From Comamonas sp. lk (GTDB lineage: Bacteria; Pseudomonadota; Gammaproteobacteria; Burkholderiales; Burkholderiaceae_C): a stretch of 64,000 nt of DNA. Position 1 is the stretch's first letter; the number at the start of each line of letters is the position of its first letter. The stretch is from the NCBI RefSeq assembly GCF_900564145.1, contig NZ_UOOB01000001.1, forward strand, positions 682,001 to 746,000, in the 5' to 3' direction. The notes under the pieces are model-generated. The model did no database searches. It saw only the letters and a list, made by a program, of their open reading frames with translations, and was not told where the DNA came from. The position numbers and the translations under genes are program-made. Shown one piece after another: positions 27,273 through 35,169 of this stretch.

Positions 27273-28415
27273 TCATGCCTGCGCAGACGTGGCGCAGGCA
27301 TCCAATGGGATGGAAATAATGATGGAGGTGCCGCAGCCCGCCTGGCTGCTGATGTCAAGCCAGCCATGGACGGTGCGTGCGCGCTCACTCAATCCGCGAA
27401 GACCAAAGGACTGAGGCTTTTCGCGATCGCCTGCCGAAATGCCTACGCCATTGTCCGTGACTTCCAGGGTCAGAAAACCTTCCTGATCGGACAGTTCTAT
27501 ATCCACACGGCTGGCTTGGGCGTATTTGCTGATATTGGTCAAAGCTTCTTGCGCCGTGCGGTAGGCCACCAGCTGCAAGGCGGGAGCAATTTCCATATGT
27601 TCGCGGCTGAGGCGCAGCCGTACCGGCACGCCGCTGCGGCGCTCAAAATCGCTGGCCAGCCATTGCACTGCGGCCACCAGGCCCTGATCCAGCACCGGAG
27701 GGCGCAGGTTTTGCATGATGCGCTGGCTGGCCCCCAGAGCATGCTCGAGCATCTCCAGTGCCGACTGGGCATGGGACTGCATGGGGCCTTGCGGCGTATT
27801 GCGCAGCAGCCAGGCCAGATCGAACTTGACGGCGGTGAGCGAGCCGCCGATGTCGTCATGAATCTCGCGCGAGATGCTGGCACGTTCCTGCTCTATCGAG
27901 GTGTGTAGATGCTCAGTCAGCTCGGCCAGGCGTTTTTCCGACTCGGCCAGCTCCTGCATGGCGCGGTGGCGAGCGCGTCTGGCATCGTGCACTTCCAAGG
28001 CCCGTTTGATGACATGCGGCAGACTACTGATCTGGTCCTTGAGCAGATAGTCGCTGATGCCCAGGCGCATGATGTCCACGGCTGCCGACTCGCCAATTGC
28101 CCCGGAAAGCAGTACAAAAGGCGGTGGCGCGGGCAGGGCACGAACCAGCTCCCAGACATCAATTGCCGTGAAGCCCGGTAGATGGTAGTCCGCCAGAACG
28201 AGGTCGAAATTTTGCGTGGCCAGTGCCTGGCCTGCTTCCTGCAGGCTATCGACCGGTGTCACCGTACAAGCCGGCAGGCCGCGTTGCAGATGCAGGCGCG
28301 CCAAGGCCTGATCGGCGACAGAGTCTTCAATATGCAGAATGTTCAAGGGCTGTTCCTGCAATTGCGCATAGCCAAGGGCGCTATCATTGGATACATTTTG
28401 GAACATAGAGGTCAA
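27273..28415 (-). CDS. Soluble hybrid sensor: receiver domain plus HisKA_3 histidine kinase
   Basis: A 380-residue cytoplasmic kinase with no membrane helices. The N-terminal receiver (about 25-140) has phospho-acceptor D76 in LVLADYHLPGFTAID and the Lys of YLLKDQI. A coiled coil (about 150-180) leads to the HisKA_3 dimerisation helix with H186 in SREIHDDIGGSLTAVKFDL. The HATPase domain (about 275-375) has TDNGVGIS and FGLRGLSERA. With the receiver first, its input is probably another phosphorelay rather than a ligand. It forms a pair with the NarL-type regulator downstream. Confidence 0.88.
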   Translation of the reverse strand: MTSMFQNVSNDSALGYAQLQEQPLNILHIEDSVADQALARLHLQRGLPACTVTPVDSLQEAGQALATQNFDLVLADYHLPGFTAIDVWELVRALPAPPPFVLLSGAIGESAAVDIMRLGISDYLLKDQISSLPHVIKRALEVHDARRARHRAMQELAESEKRLAELTEHLHTSIEQERASISREIHDDIGGSLTAVKFDLAWLLRNTPQGPMQSHAQSALEMLEHALGASQRIMQNLRPPVLDQGLVAAVQWLASDFERRSGVPVRLRLSREHMEIAPALQLVAYRTAQEALTNISKYAQASRVDIELSDQEGFLTLEVTDNGVGISAGDREKPQSFGLRGLSERARTVHGWLDISSQAGCGTSIIISIPLDACATSAQA

Positions 28416-28517
28416 AATTCGTCAAGCTGGGTTGCGTGAGCGCTCTGCTAACGATCACGAATGTGTTCATGCGTAAAGCATGGCACAGCTATAGGGCTGT
28501 TCGTTGTTGGAGCAAGG

Positions 28518-28964
28518 ATGCAGACATTCCAAAACCCTTCGGGTGAGCCTGCGGTGCCCGTGCCTGTCATGGTTGCCGCCGAGCTGCAAGACGCTTTGTC
28601 GGTCGCTTTGCGCGACCTGCAGCGTCTGGAGGGCTTGCTTGACCATGCCTCGCACAATCTGCTGGAGCGGTTTGAGGAGGCGAATGCACAATTGTCGCAT
28701 CCCGGTTTGGCTGGGTTGTCGCAGGCGGATGCTGCTCGCGAAGCTCTGCGCCAGGCGGTGATCGAGCTGCAATTTCATGACATGTCCTCGCAATTGATAG
28801 CGCATATTGCCAGTACGCTTCAGGCCTGTGCCTTACGTTTTGCTTCAAGCACAACGGAGGATGGTCAGAATGGGGTTGTGGATGCCAGCTTGTCACCTAT
28901 GCCGGGTAAGCCCAATCCCGTGAATCAAAGTGAGATGGACGCAGGCTCTGTGGAGCTGTTTTGA
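28518..28964 (+). CDS. Small CheZ-like protein of the cheA cluster
   Basis: A 148-residue helical protein directly before cheY-cheA. It contains the stretch ELQFHDMSSQLIAHI, which matches the CheZ catalytic helix (FHDLTGQVIARV in the window's own CheZ) and keeps Asp and Gln at the D-x3-Q spacing. It is shorter than CheZ (148 against 205) and its tail is GSVELF rather than VDDLLASLGF. I infer a CheY phosphatase or CheY-P sink; this is not proven. ATG 28518 has a good ribosome site (GCAAGG); an upstream in-frame start at 28461 adds 19 residues that look unrelated. Confidence 0.65.
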   Translation: MQTFQNPSGEPAVPVPVMVAAELQDALSVALRDLQRLEGLLDHASHNLLERFEEANAQLSHPGLAGLSQADAAREALRQAVIELQFHDMSSQLIAHIASTLQACALRFASSTTEDGQNGVVDASLSPMPGKPNPVNQSEMDAGSVELF

Positions 28965-29015
28965 CTGTAGTTATGAAGCACATCTTTTCCTATTGCCCGT
29001 CTGTTGGAGCTGTAC

Positions 29016-29378
29016 ATGCGATCGATTCTGGCCGTTGATGATTCCCCCTCGATGCGAAAGATGGTCGCTTTCACATTGACCAGCGCTGGTTTCAAGGTGG
29101 TTGAGGCCGTGGACGGCGTGGACGCATTGGCAAAAGCGCAGTTGGAGAATATCGACCTGGTGTTGGCAGATCAGAATATGCCGCGCCTGGACGGCATCGG
29201 CCTGACGCGTAAGCTGCGCGAAGACCCCAAGTTCCAGGACACGCCGATCCTGATCCTGACCACGGAGTCTAGCGATCTGATGAAGCAGGCTGGGCGCGCT
29301 GCCGGTGCCACGGGCTGGCTGGTCAAGCCGTTTGATCCCAGTCGTTTGATCGAAGTCATTCAGAAAGTGCTCCGTTAA
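29016..29378 (+). CDS. Single-domain response regulator (CheY-like)
   Basis: A 120-residue receiver: acidic pair D8/D9, phospho-acceptor D52 in LVLADQNMPRLDG, switch Thr in LILTTESSD and Lys in WLVKPFDPS. It differs from the motor CheY at 3323-3709 in several surface positions and precedes cheA, so it may be a phosphate sink or a second CheY. Start ATG 29016 gives the canonical MRSILAVDDS; an earlier in-frame TTG (29004) is less likely. Confidence 0.9.
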   Translation: MRSILAVDDSPSMRKMVAFTLTSAGFKVVEAVDGVDALAKAQLENIDLVLADQNMPRLDGIGLTRKLREDPKFQDTPILILTTESSDLMKQAGRAAGATGWLVKPFDPSRLIEVIQKVLR

Positions 29379-29419
29379 GCCGATAGCTATGGATACACCC
29401 GAAAAAAAGCAGGAAACAC

Positions 29420-31639
29420 ATGGCTGATCTACACCAAGATGGAGCAGGCTCTGGCGCGGACTTTGACCTGAGCCAGTTCTATCAAATTTTCTTTGAGGAG
29501 GCCAGCGAGAACCTCGATCAGATGGAGAAAATGCTGGTCGGCCTGGATCTGTCAGCGGCCAATGACGAAGAGCTCAACGGAATCTTCCGCTGCGCGCACT
29601 CCATCAAGGGCGGTGCAGCCACGTTCGGTTTCTCGGATGTGACCGCTCTGACCCATCGCATGGAATCCTTGCTGGATCGCCTGCGCCGCCACGAGATCAC
29701 ACCCATCCCCGAGATGGTGGATGTGCTGCTGGAATCCGCAGACGCCAGTCGCAGCCTGCTGGCCCGCCACCAGGCAGGTGACGAAGGCGAAGCCGTATCG
29801 ACGGCCGAGTTGGTGATGCGCATTGAAGCCCTGGCCCAAGGCCTGACGGTGATGCCTACTGTGGATCGGGGCAGCCCCGCTTCGCCGCCCGCCCCGGCCG
29901 CGGCTACGGTAGTTGCTGCACCTGTGTTTGCGCCCGCATCGGTGCCAGAACCTGAGGTACCCGCCCTGGTGAGTGCCACTGCAGCAATAGCTACCGGCCA
30001 GCCCGAAGGTGAGCGCGTGCTGCATGTGCGGATTGGGCCTTTGGCGCGCCTGGAGATGGCGGATGCCATCAAGGAGCTGTTCCGCGATATTCCGGGACTG
30101 GGCACCATCGAAGATCTGCCATCGCCCCAGAGCGACAGCCGCCTGTTTCTGGTCAGAACCTTGTCGGAAGATGACGAGTTGTGCGATCTGTTCGCCTTTC
30201 ACGTTGCCAAGGAGCAGGTGCATATTTCGGCGGTGGGCGAGGAACCGGTCGAACCCCTGGAGCCGTCGCAAAGCGCTGAACCGCAAGAGATGGTGCAGCC
30301 CAGTACCGGGGAGGGCGAATTTCAGGCACTCATCCATTTGTCAGCCGAGGATGCCTACGGCTTTTTCCCGGGCGCACCCGGTGTCCCTGTAGGCAATCTT
30401 CCGGAGGCGGCGGCTTCTGTCGAGGCCGCGCATACCGCCTCACCCAAGGCGGTGGTCAAAACGGCGCAGGCCATGGAGTCCACCAGCATCCGCGTGGATA
30501 TCAAAAAAGTCGATCAACTCATCAATCTGGTGGGCGAGTTGGTGATTACCCAGGCGATGCTGGCGCAGAACAGCCAGGGACTGGATACCTCCACTTATCA
30601 ACAGCTGCTGGCCGGATTGGCCGACCTGGATCGCAATACGCGCGACTTGCAGGAGTCGGTGATGTCGATTCGCATGATTCCCATGTCCACCGTGTTCAGC
30701 CGCTTTCCGCGCATGTTGCGCGATCTGGCGGGCAAACTGGGCAAGAAAATTGACCTCATCACCTTGGGTGAGGCCACGGAGTTGGACAAGGGTTTGGTGG
30801 AAAAGATTACCGACCCTCTCACCCATCTGGTGCGCAACAGCGTGGATCACGGCATTGAAATGCCCGAGGACAGGCTGGCTGCTGGCAAGTCCGAGAGCGG
30901 TACATTGACGTTGGCGGCCTCTCATCAGGGAGGCTCCATCGTGATCGAGGTGCGCGATGACGGGCGCGGCATGAATCGCGAGAAAATTCTGGGCAAGGCG
31001 CGTGAACGCGGCATGGACGTTTCGGACAGCATGCCCGACAGCGAAGTCTGGCAGCTGATTTTTGCGCCTGGCTTTTCGACTGCCGAGGTGGTGACCGATG
31101 TCTCCGGCCGCGGTGTGGGCATGGATGTGGTCAAGCGCAACATCACATCGTTGGGCGGCTCGGTGGAGATTGAATCCGTGGCCGGGCGGGGCATGAAGGT
31201 ATCGGTGCGCCTGCCGTTGACGCTGGCCATCATGGATGGCATGTCGGTAGGCGTGGGTCAGGAGGTCTATATCCTGCCGCTGTCCTCGGTGGTGGAGTCT
31301 TTCCAGGTCAAGAACCAGGATGTGAATACCGTGGCCAACGGCACGCAGCTGGTGAAGGTGCGGGACGAGTACATGCCGGTGATCGCGCTGGAGCGCATGT
31401 TCCAGGTTCCGCGCGAGGATGCCAGCCAGACCAGCACCATCATGGTGGTGGTCGAATCCGACGGCAGCCGTGTGGCCTTGCTGGTCGACGAGCTGCTGGG
31501 TCAGCACCAGGTGGTGGTCAAAAATCTGGAAACCAATTACCGCAAGGTACCCAATGTCTCGGGCGCCACCATCTTGGGCGATGGCTCGGTGGCGCTGATT
31601 CTGGACACGGGCTCCATGGTGCGCCGTGCCAGACATTGA
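29420..31639 (+). CDS. cheA: Chemotaxis histidine kinase CheA
   Basis: A 739-residue kinase. Order: Hpt domain (about 15-130, phosphorylated H60 in CAHSIKGGAATFGF), an Ala/Pro linker, a P2-like region (about 195-260), a second linker, dimerisation helices (about 350-415), HATPase domain (about 420-600; HLVRNSVDHGIE, VRDDGRGM, GRGVGMDVVKRNI) and the CheW-like coupling domain (about 605-735). A weak sigma-28-like match (TCAG-N15-GCCGATAG, 29360-29386) overlaps the end of the preceding cheY; I give it little weight. It phosphorylates CheY and CheB. Confidence 0.96.
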   Translation: MADLHQDGAGSGADFDLSQFYQIFFEEASENLDQMEKMLVGLDLSAANDEELNGIFRCAHSIKGGAATFGFSDVTALTHRMESLLDRLRRHEITPIPEMVDVLLESADASRSLLARHQAGDEGEAVSTAELVMRIEALAQGLTVMPTVDRGSPASPPAPAAATVVAAPVFAPASVPEPEVPALVSATAAIATGQPEGERVLHVRIGPLARLEMADAIKELFRDIPGLGTIEDLPSPQSDSRLFLVRTLSEDDELCDLFAFHVAKEQVHISAVGEEPVEPLEPSQSAEPQEMVQPSTGEGEFQALIHLSAEDAYGFFPGAPGVPVGNLPEAAASVEAAHTASPKAVVKTAQAMESTSIRVDIKKVDQLINLVGELVITQAMLAQNSQGLDTSTYQQLLAGLADLDRNTRDLQESVMSIRMIPMSTVFSRFPRMLRDLAGKLGKKIDLITLGEATELDKGLVEKITDPLTHLVRNSVDHGIEMPEDRLAAGKSESGTLTLAASHQGGSIVIEVRDDGRGMNREKILGKARERGMDVSDSMPDSEVWQLIFAPGFSTAEVVTDVSGRGVGMDVVKRNITSLGGSVEIESVAGRGMKVSVRLPLTLAIMDGMSVGVGQEVYILPLSSVVESFQVKNQDVNTVANGTQLVKVRDEYMPVIALERMFQVPREDASQTSTIMVVVESDGSRVALLVDELLGQHQVVVKNLETNYRKVPNVSGATILGDGSVALILDTGSMVRRARH

Positions 31640-31732
31640 AGTGATGAATCAAGGACTGACAGCGCTCAAGACCGCTGTCGGCCAATCCCATAGAGCACAG
31701 TCGCAAGCTGTGCAGACGCCAAGGAGTTGACC

Positions 31733-32221
31733 ATGAGTGTTACCAATAAGACTGCAGACGGCATGTCCGGCGGTGCGCGCGAGTACCTGACCTTCCGCCT
31801 GGGTCAGGAGGAGTACGGCATCGACATCCTCAAGGTGCAGGAAATACGCGGCTACGAGCAGCCCACACGCATTGCCAATGCGCCCGAGTTCATCAAAGGC
31901 GTGGTCAATCTGCGCGGCACCATCGTGCCTATTGTGGACATGCGCCTGAAGTTCCATTGCTCCGAAGTGGTGTACAACAACTTCACCGTGGTCATCATCC
32001 TTAACCTGCGCAATCGCGTGGTGGGCATTGTGGTGGACTCGGTCAGTGATGTGATGGAGCTGTCTGCCGAAGCTATTCGACCTGCGCCCGATATCGAAAG
32101 CGCGATTGACAGCGGCTGTATTCTGGGGCTCGGCTCCGTGGGCGAGCGCATGCTCATCCTGTTGGATATAGAGAAGCTCATGGGCAATGTGGACATGGGC
32201 CTGGTGGCGGCTGCAGCCTGA
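31733..32221 (+). CDS. cheW: Chemotaxis coupling protein CheW
   Basis: A 162-residue scaffold linking receptors to CheA. Family motifs are [37 protein letters not shown] and [19 protein letters not shown], then [17 protein letters not shown] 31733 follows AAGGAG; an earlier in-frame TTG at 31727 would overlap the ribosome site. Confidence 0.96.
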   Translation: MSVTNKTADGMSGGAREYLTFRLGQEEYGIDILKVQEIRGYEQPTRIANAPEFIKGVVNLRGTIVPIVDMRLKFHCSEVVYNNFTVVIILNLRNRVVGIVVDSVSDVMELSAEAIRPAPDIESAIDSGCILGLGSVGERMLILLDIEKLMGNVDMGLVAAAA

Positions 32222-32249
32222 GCCCGGCACGCACTGACAAAGGAATCCC

Positions 32250-33158
32250 TTGCTGACCATTGATCGCTCCTCATCTGCGTCTGCCGCTTCACCGCTGTTT
32301 GATGACGAAGACGCATCGCTGAACCCCGGCTTTGGCCCGGCGGCGCAGGGGCGCGAGTTCATCTGGTCCAACCGCGATTTTGCGAGGGTGCAGGCGCTGA
32401 TCTACAAGCGCGCAGGCATCAGCCTGCATGACGGCAAGCACGCCATGGTCTATAGCCGGCTCTCGCGGCGCTTGCGCGAGACGGGGCATGAGAGCTTTTC
32501 CGCCTATCTGGACTGGCTGGAGACTATTAACGATGGTCCGGAGTGGCAGGAATTCGTCAACGCGCTGACCACCAATCTGACGTCGTTTTTCCGCGAACAG
32601 CACCATTTCGAGATACTGGCCCAGCACCTGCGCAGCAAGCCGGCAGGTACGGGGTGGAATGTGTGGTGCAGCGCGGCCTCCACCGGTGAGGAACCCTATT
32701 CGATCTTGATGACGGCGGCCGAAAATCTGGGTGGGCGTGGCAGCTTTCATCTGCTGGCCAGCGACATTGATTCACGTGTGCTGGAAACCGCCTCACGCGG
32801 GGTGTACAAGGAAGATGGCTTGAAGGGCGTGGGTACAGAGCGGCTGCATCGCTTCTTTCTGCGCGGCAAGTCTGGCAACGCGGGAATGGTGCGCATCAAG
32901 CCCGAGTTGCGCCGTATGGTCGACTTCCTCAACGTCAACCTGATAGCCGGGGAGTGGCCTTTCAAGGAGCCCTTCGATGTGGTCTTTTGCCGCAATGTCA
33001 TGATTTACTTTGATGCATCGACCCAGCGCCGGGTGCTGGAGCGCATTCATCGGGTGATGAAGCCCGGCGGCTTGCTGTTTGTGGGGCATGCCGAAAATTT
33101 CAGCGATTCACGGGACTTGTTTGCTCTCAAGGGCAAGACGGTTTATGAGCGGCAATAG
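32250..33158 (+). CDS. cheR: Chemoreceptor methyltransferase CheR
   Basis: A 302-residue SAM-dependent methyltransferase that modifies Glu residues on chemoreceptors. The N-terminal helical domain is about 35-110, and the SAM-binding domain contains WNVWCSAASTGEEPYSILM and later VVFCRNVMIYFD. The best start is TTG 32250, preceded by AAAGGAAT; the next in-frame ATG would delete the N-terminal domain. Its 3' end overlaps cheD by 14 bases. No methyl-accepting receptor gene is in the window. Confidence 0.94.
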   Translation: MLTIDRSSSASAASPLFDDEDASLNPGFGPAAQGREFIWSNRDFARVQALIYKRAGISLHDGKHAMVYSRLSRRLRETGHESFSAYLDWLETINDGPEWQEFVNALTTNLTSFFREQHHFEILAQHLRSKPAGTGWNVWCSAASTGEEPYSILMTAAENLGGRGSFHLLASDIDSRVLETASRGVYKEDGLKGVGTERLHRFFLRGKSGNAGMVRIKPELRRMVDFLNVNLIAGEWPFKEPFDVVFCRNVMIYFDASTQRRVLERIHRVMKPGGLLFVGHAENFSDSRDLFALKGKTVYERQ

Positions 33159-33918
33159 CTTGCCTCCCGATTCCTCGGCCCAGTGGCGGGGAGTGGTCCC
33201 GGCGCAAGGGGCTGGCGCTGCAGAACGGGGCGGGGGTAATGTGCGCACGCTGAACCATTCGCCGGTGGAGAGTGCCGTGGCTGAAGGCTCGTCTCCGGTT
33301 TCCTCTCTGGAGCAGCTCAAGCGCCGGCCGCGTCGCCCGGGCGAAGCTTCGTTTTTCTACTTCGATCCGCATTTCCAGTACAACACGGCCAAAGTCTTGC
33401 CTGGCGAGTATTTTGTCTCGCGTGAGGATATGGCCATCGTCACCGTGCTCGGCTCCTGCATTGCGGCCTGCCTGTGGGACAGAGTCATGCGCATCGGAGG
33501 CATGAACCATTTCATGCTGCCCGAAGGCGACTCGGCCGATGTATCGGGGCGCTATGGTTCCTATGCCATGGAGTTGCTGATCAATGAAATGCTCAAGCTG
33601 GGCGCGCGACGTGAATCCCTGCAGGCCAAGATTTTTGGTGGTGGCCAGGTCATGCACAACTTCGCCAGCATGAATGTGGGAGAACGCAATACGGCTTTTG
33701 TGACCGATTATTTGCAGACGGAGCGTATCCCCATCGTCTCCCGGGACGTGCTGGACATCTATCCGCGCAAAGTGGTGTTTTTTCCGGTTACAGGCAAGGC
33801 CATGGTCAAACGACTGGCCCATGCGCATCCGGAAGAGCTGGTCCTGCAGGAGCGAACACGGGGCAATGCCGCCGTGGTGGCTCGCAATACGGCAGGCGGC
33901 TCGATCGATCTGTTTTAA
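33145..33918 (+). CDS. cheD: Chemoreceptor glutamine deamidase CheD
   Basis: A 257-residue amidohydrolase. The core (about 95-235) has the catalytic Cys in [12 protein letters not shown] and the His in [10 protein letters not shown], plus [11 protein letters not shown]. The first 85 residues are a low-complexity extension not needed by most CheD proteins. The C-terminus is AGGSIDLF, the short acidic-hydrophobic tail seen in many CheD proteins. The start overlaps the cheR end, implying coupled translation. Confidence 0.93.
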   Translation: MSGNSLPPDSSAQWRGVVPAQGAGAAERGGGNVRTLNHSPVESAVAEGSSPVSSLEQLKRRPRRPGEASFFYFDPHFQYNTAKVLPGEYFVSREDMAIVTVLGSCIAACLWDRVMRIGGMNHFMLPEGDSADVSGRYGSYAMELLINEMLKLGARRESLQAKIFGGGQVMHNFASMNVGERNTAFVTDYLQTERIPIVSRDVLDIYPRKVVFFPVTGKAMVKRLAHAHPEELVLQERTRGNAAVVARNTAGGSIDLF

Positions 33919-33934
33919 AAAGGTTCAAGAGGGA

Positions 33935-35044
33935 ATGAGCAGAAAAATCCGGGTGATTGTGGTGGACGATTCTGCGCTGGTGCGCAGTTTGCTGGCCGAG
34001 ATCATCAATCGTCAAACCGATATGGAGTGCATTGGCTCGGCCAATGATCCGCTGATTGCGCGCGAGATGATTCGCGACCTCAGCCCTGACGTGATTACGC
34101 TGGATGTAGAAATGCCCCACATGGACGGCATTGACTTCCTGGGTCGTCTCATGCGCTTGCGTCCCATGCCGGTGCTGATGATCTCCACGCTGACCGAGCG
34201 CGGTGCCGAAGTCACCCTGCGCGCACTGGAACTGGGAGCCATCGACTTTGTCGCCAAGCCCCGTGTGGGGGTGGCCAACGGTCTGCAGGAGCTGGCCAGC
34301 CAGATCGTGGAAAAAATCCGTGTAGCTGCCGTTGCCCATGTGCGCCGTTTGCCGGCTGCCCGCGCAGCGGTCGGTCCGGCCATGGCTGGAGCGAGCGCCG
34401 TGGTGGAAAAGTCGGCACTGGCTTCCAGTCTGCTGGGACGAGTCTCTACCGAGAAGATCATTGCGGTGGGTGCATCGACTGGAGGTACGGAAGCCATCAA
34501 GGAAGTGCTGACCCACCTGCCCGCAGACTGTCCGGGCATTGTGATTACTCAGCACATGCCGCCGGGCTTTACCACCAGCTTTGCGGCGCGGCTGAACAGC
34601 TTGTGTCTGATCACGGTCAAAGAAGCGGTGCAGGGCGAGCGCATCTTGCCCGGTCATGCCTATATTGCGCCCGGCGGCAAGCACTTTTCCATAGCGCGCA
34701 GCGGCGCCAACTATGTGGCCGTGGTCGATGACGCGCCGCCAGTGAATCGCCACAAGCCCTCGGTGGAAGTGCTGTTCAAATCGGTGGCCTCCTGTGCCGG
34801 CCGCAATGCTTTTGGCATCATGCTCACCGGCATGGGGGCTGATGGCGCTGCCGCCATGCGCGAGATGAAGGATGCGGGCAGCTACAACCTGGTGCAGGAT
34901 GAAGCCAGCTGCATTGTCTTTGGCATGCCGCGCGAAGCCATTGCCCATGGCGCTGCCGATGAGGTGCTGCCACTGCAGCAAATTGCTCCAACCCTGCTGA
35001 CCAAGCTCAGGAGTGGCGCAGATCACGTGCATCACCGCATCTGA
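33935..35044 (+). CDS. cheB: Chemoreceptor methylesterase CheB
   Basis: A 369-residue protein with a receiver domain (1-125, phospho-acceptor D57 in [13 protein letters not shown]) and a C-terminal methylesterase domain (about 175-365). The catalytic triad motifs are visible: Ser in [12 protein letters not shown], His in [10 protein letters not shown] and Asp in [15 protein letters not shown] 33935 gives [13 protein letters not shown]. It ends the che operon and is followed by a strong bidirectional hairpin. Confidence 0.96.
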   Translation: MSRKIRVIVVDDSALVRSLLAEIINRQTDMECIGSANDPLIAREMIRDLSPDVITLDVEMPHMDGIDFLGRLMRLRPMPVLMISTLTERGAEVTLRALELGAIDFVAKPRVGVANGLQELASQIVEKIRVAAVAHVRRLPAARAAVGPAMAGASAVVEKSALASSLLGRVSTEKIIAVGASTGGTEAIKEVLTHLPADCPGIVITQHMPPGFTTSFAARLNSLCLITVKEAVQGERILPGHAYIAPGGKHFSIARSGANYVAVVDDAPPVNRHKPSVEVLFKSVASCAGRNAFGIMLTGMGADGAAAMREMKDAGSYNLVQDEASCIVFGMPREAIAHGAADEVLPLQQIAPTLLTKLRSGADHVHHRI

Positions 35045-35054
35045 TGCACGTAAA

Positions 35055-35140
35055 AAATGAGCGCCTGGCGCTTGTTCTATATAGAGAATCGATTTTTTCC
35101 GATTCACACTCTATATATGACAAGCGCCAGGCGCTCATTT
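35055..35140. terminator. Large palindrome between convergent cheB and uup
   Basis: Perfect 21-bp arms at 35055-35075 and 35120-35140 contain GAGCGCCTGGCGCTTG and its complement. Further pairing of TATATAGAG with CTCTATATA lies inside, giving an extended structure of about 86 bases with A-rich and T-rich flanks. It lies between two convergent genes and can stop transcription in both directions. The GCGC-rich arms also match the window's dispersed GCGCTT repeats. Confidence 0.75.
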
Positions 35141-35169
35141 ATTTGATAGCTAGCGCTAGAGACTCGGCC

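Noticed and set aside
29360..29386. Possible sigma-28 promoter before cheA
   Set aside because: The -35 (TCAG) is poor and it overlaps the preceding cheY; kept only as a note under cheA.
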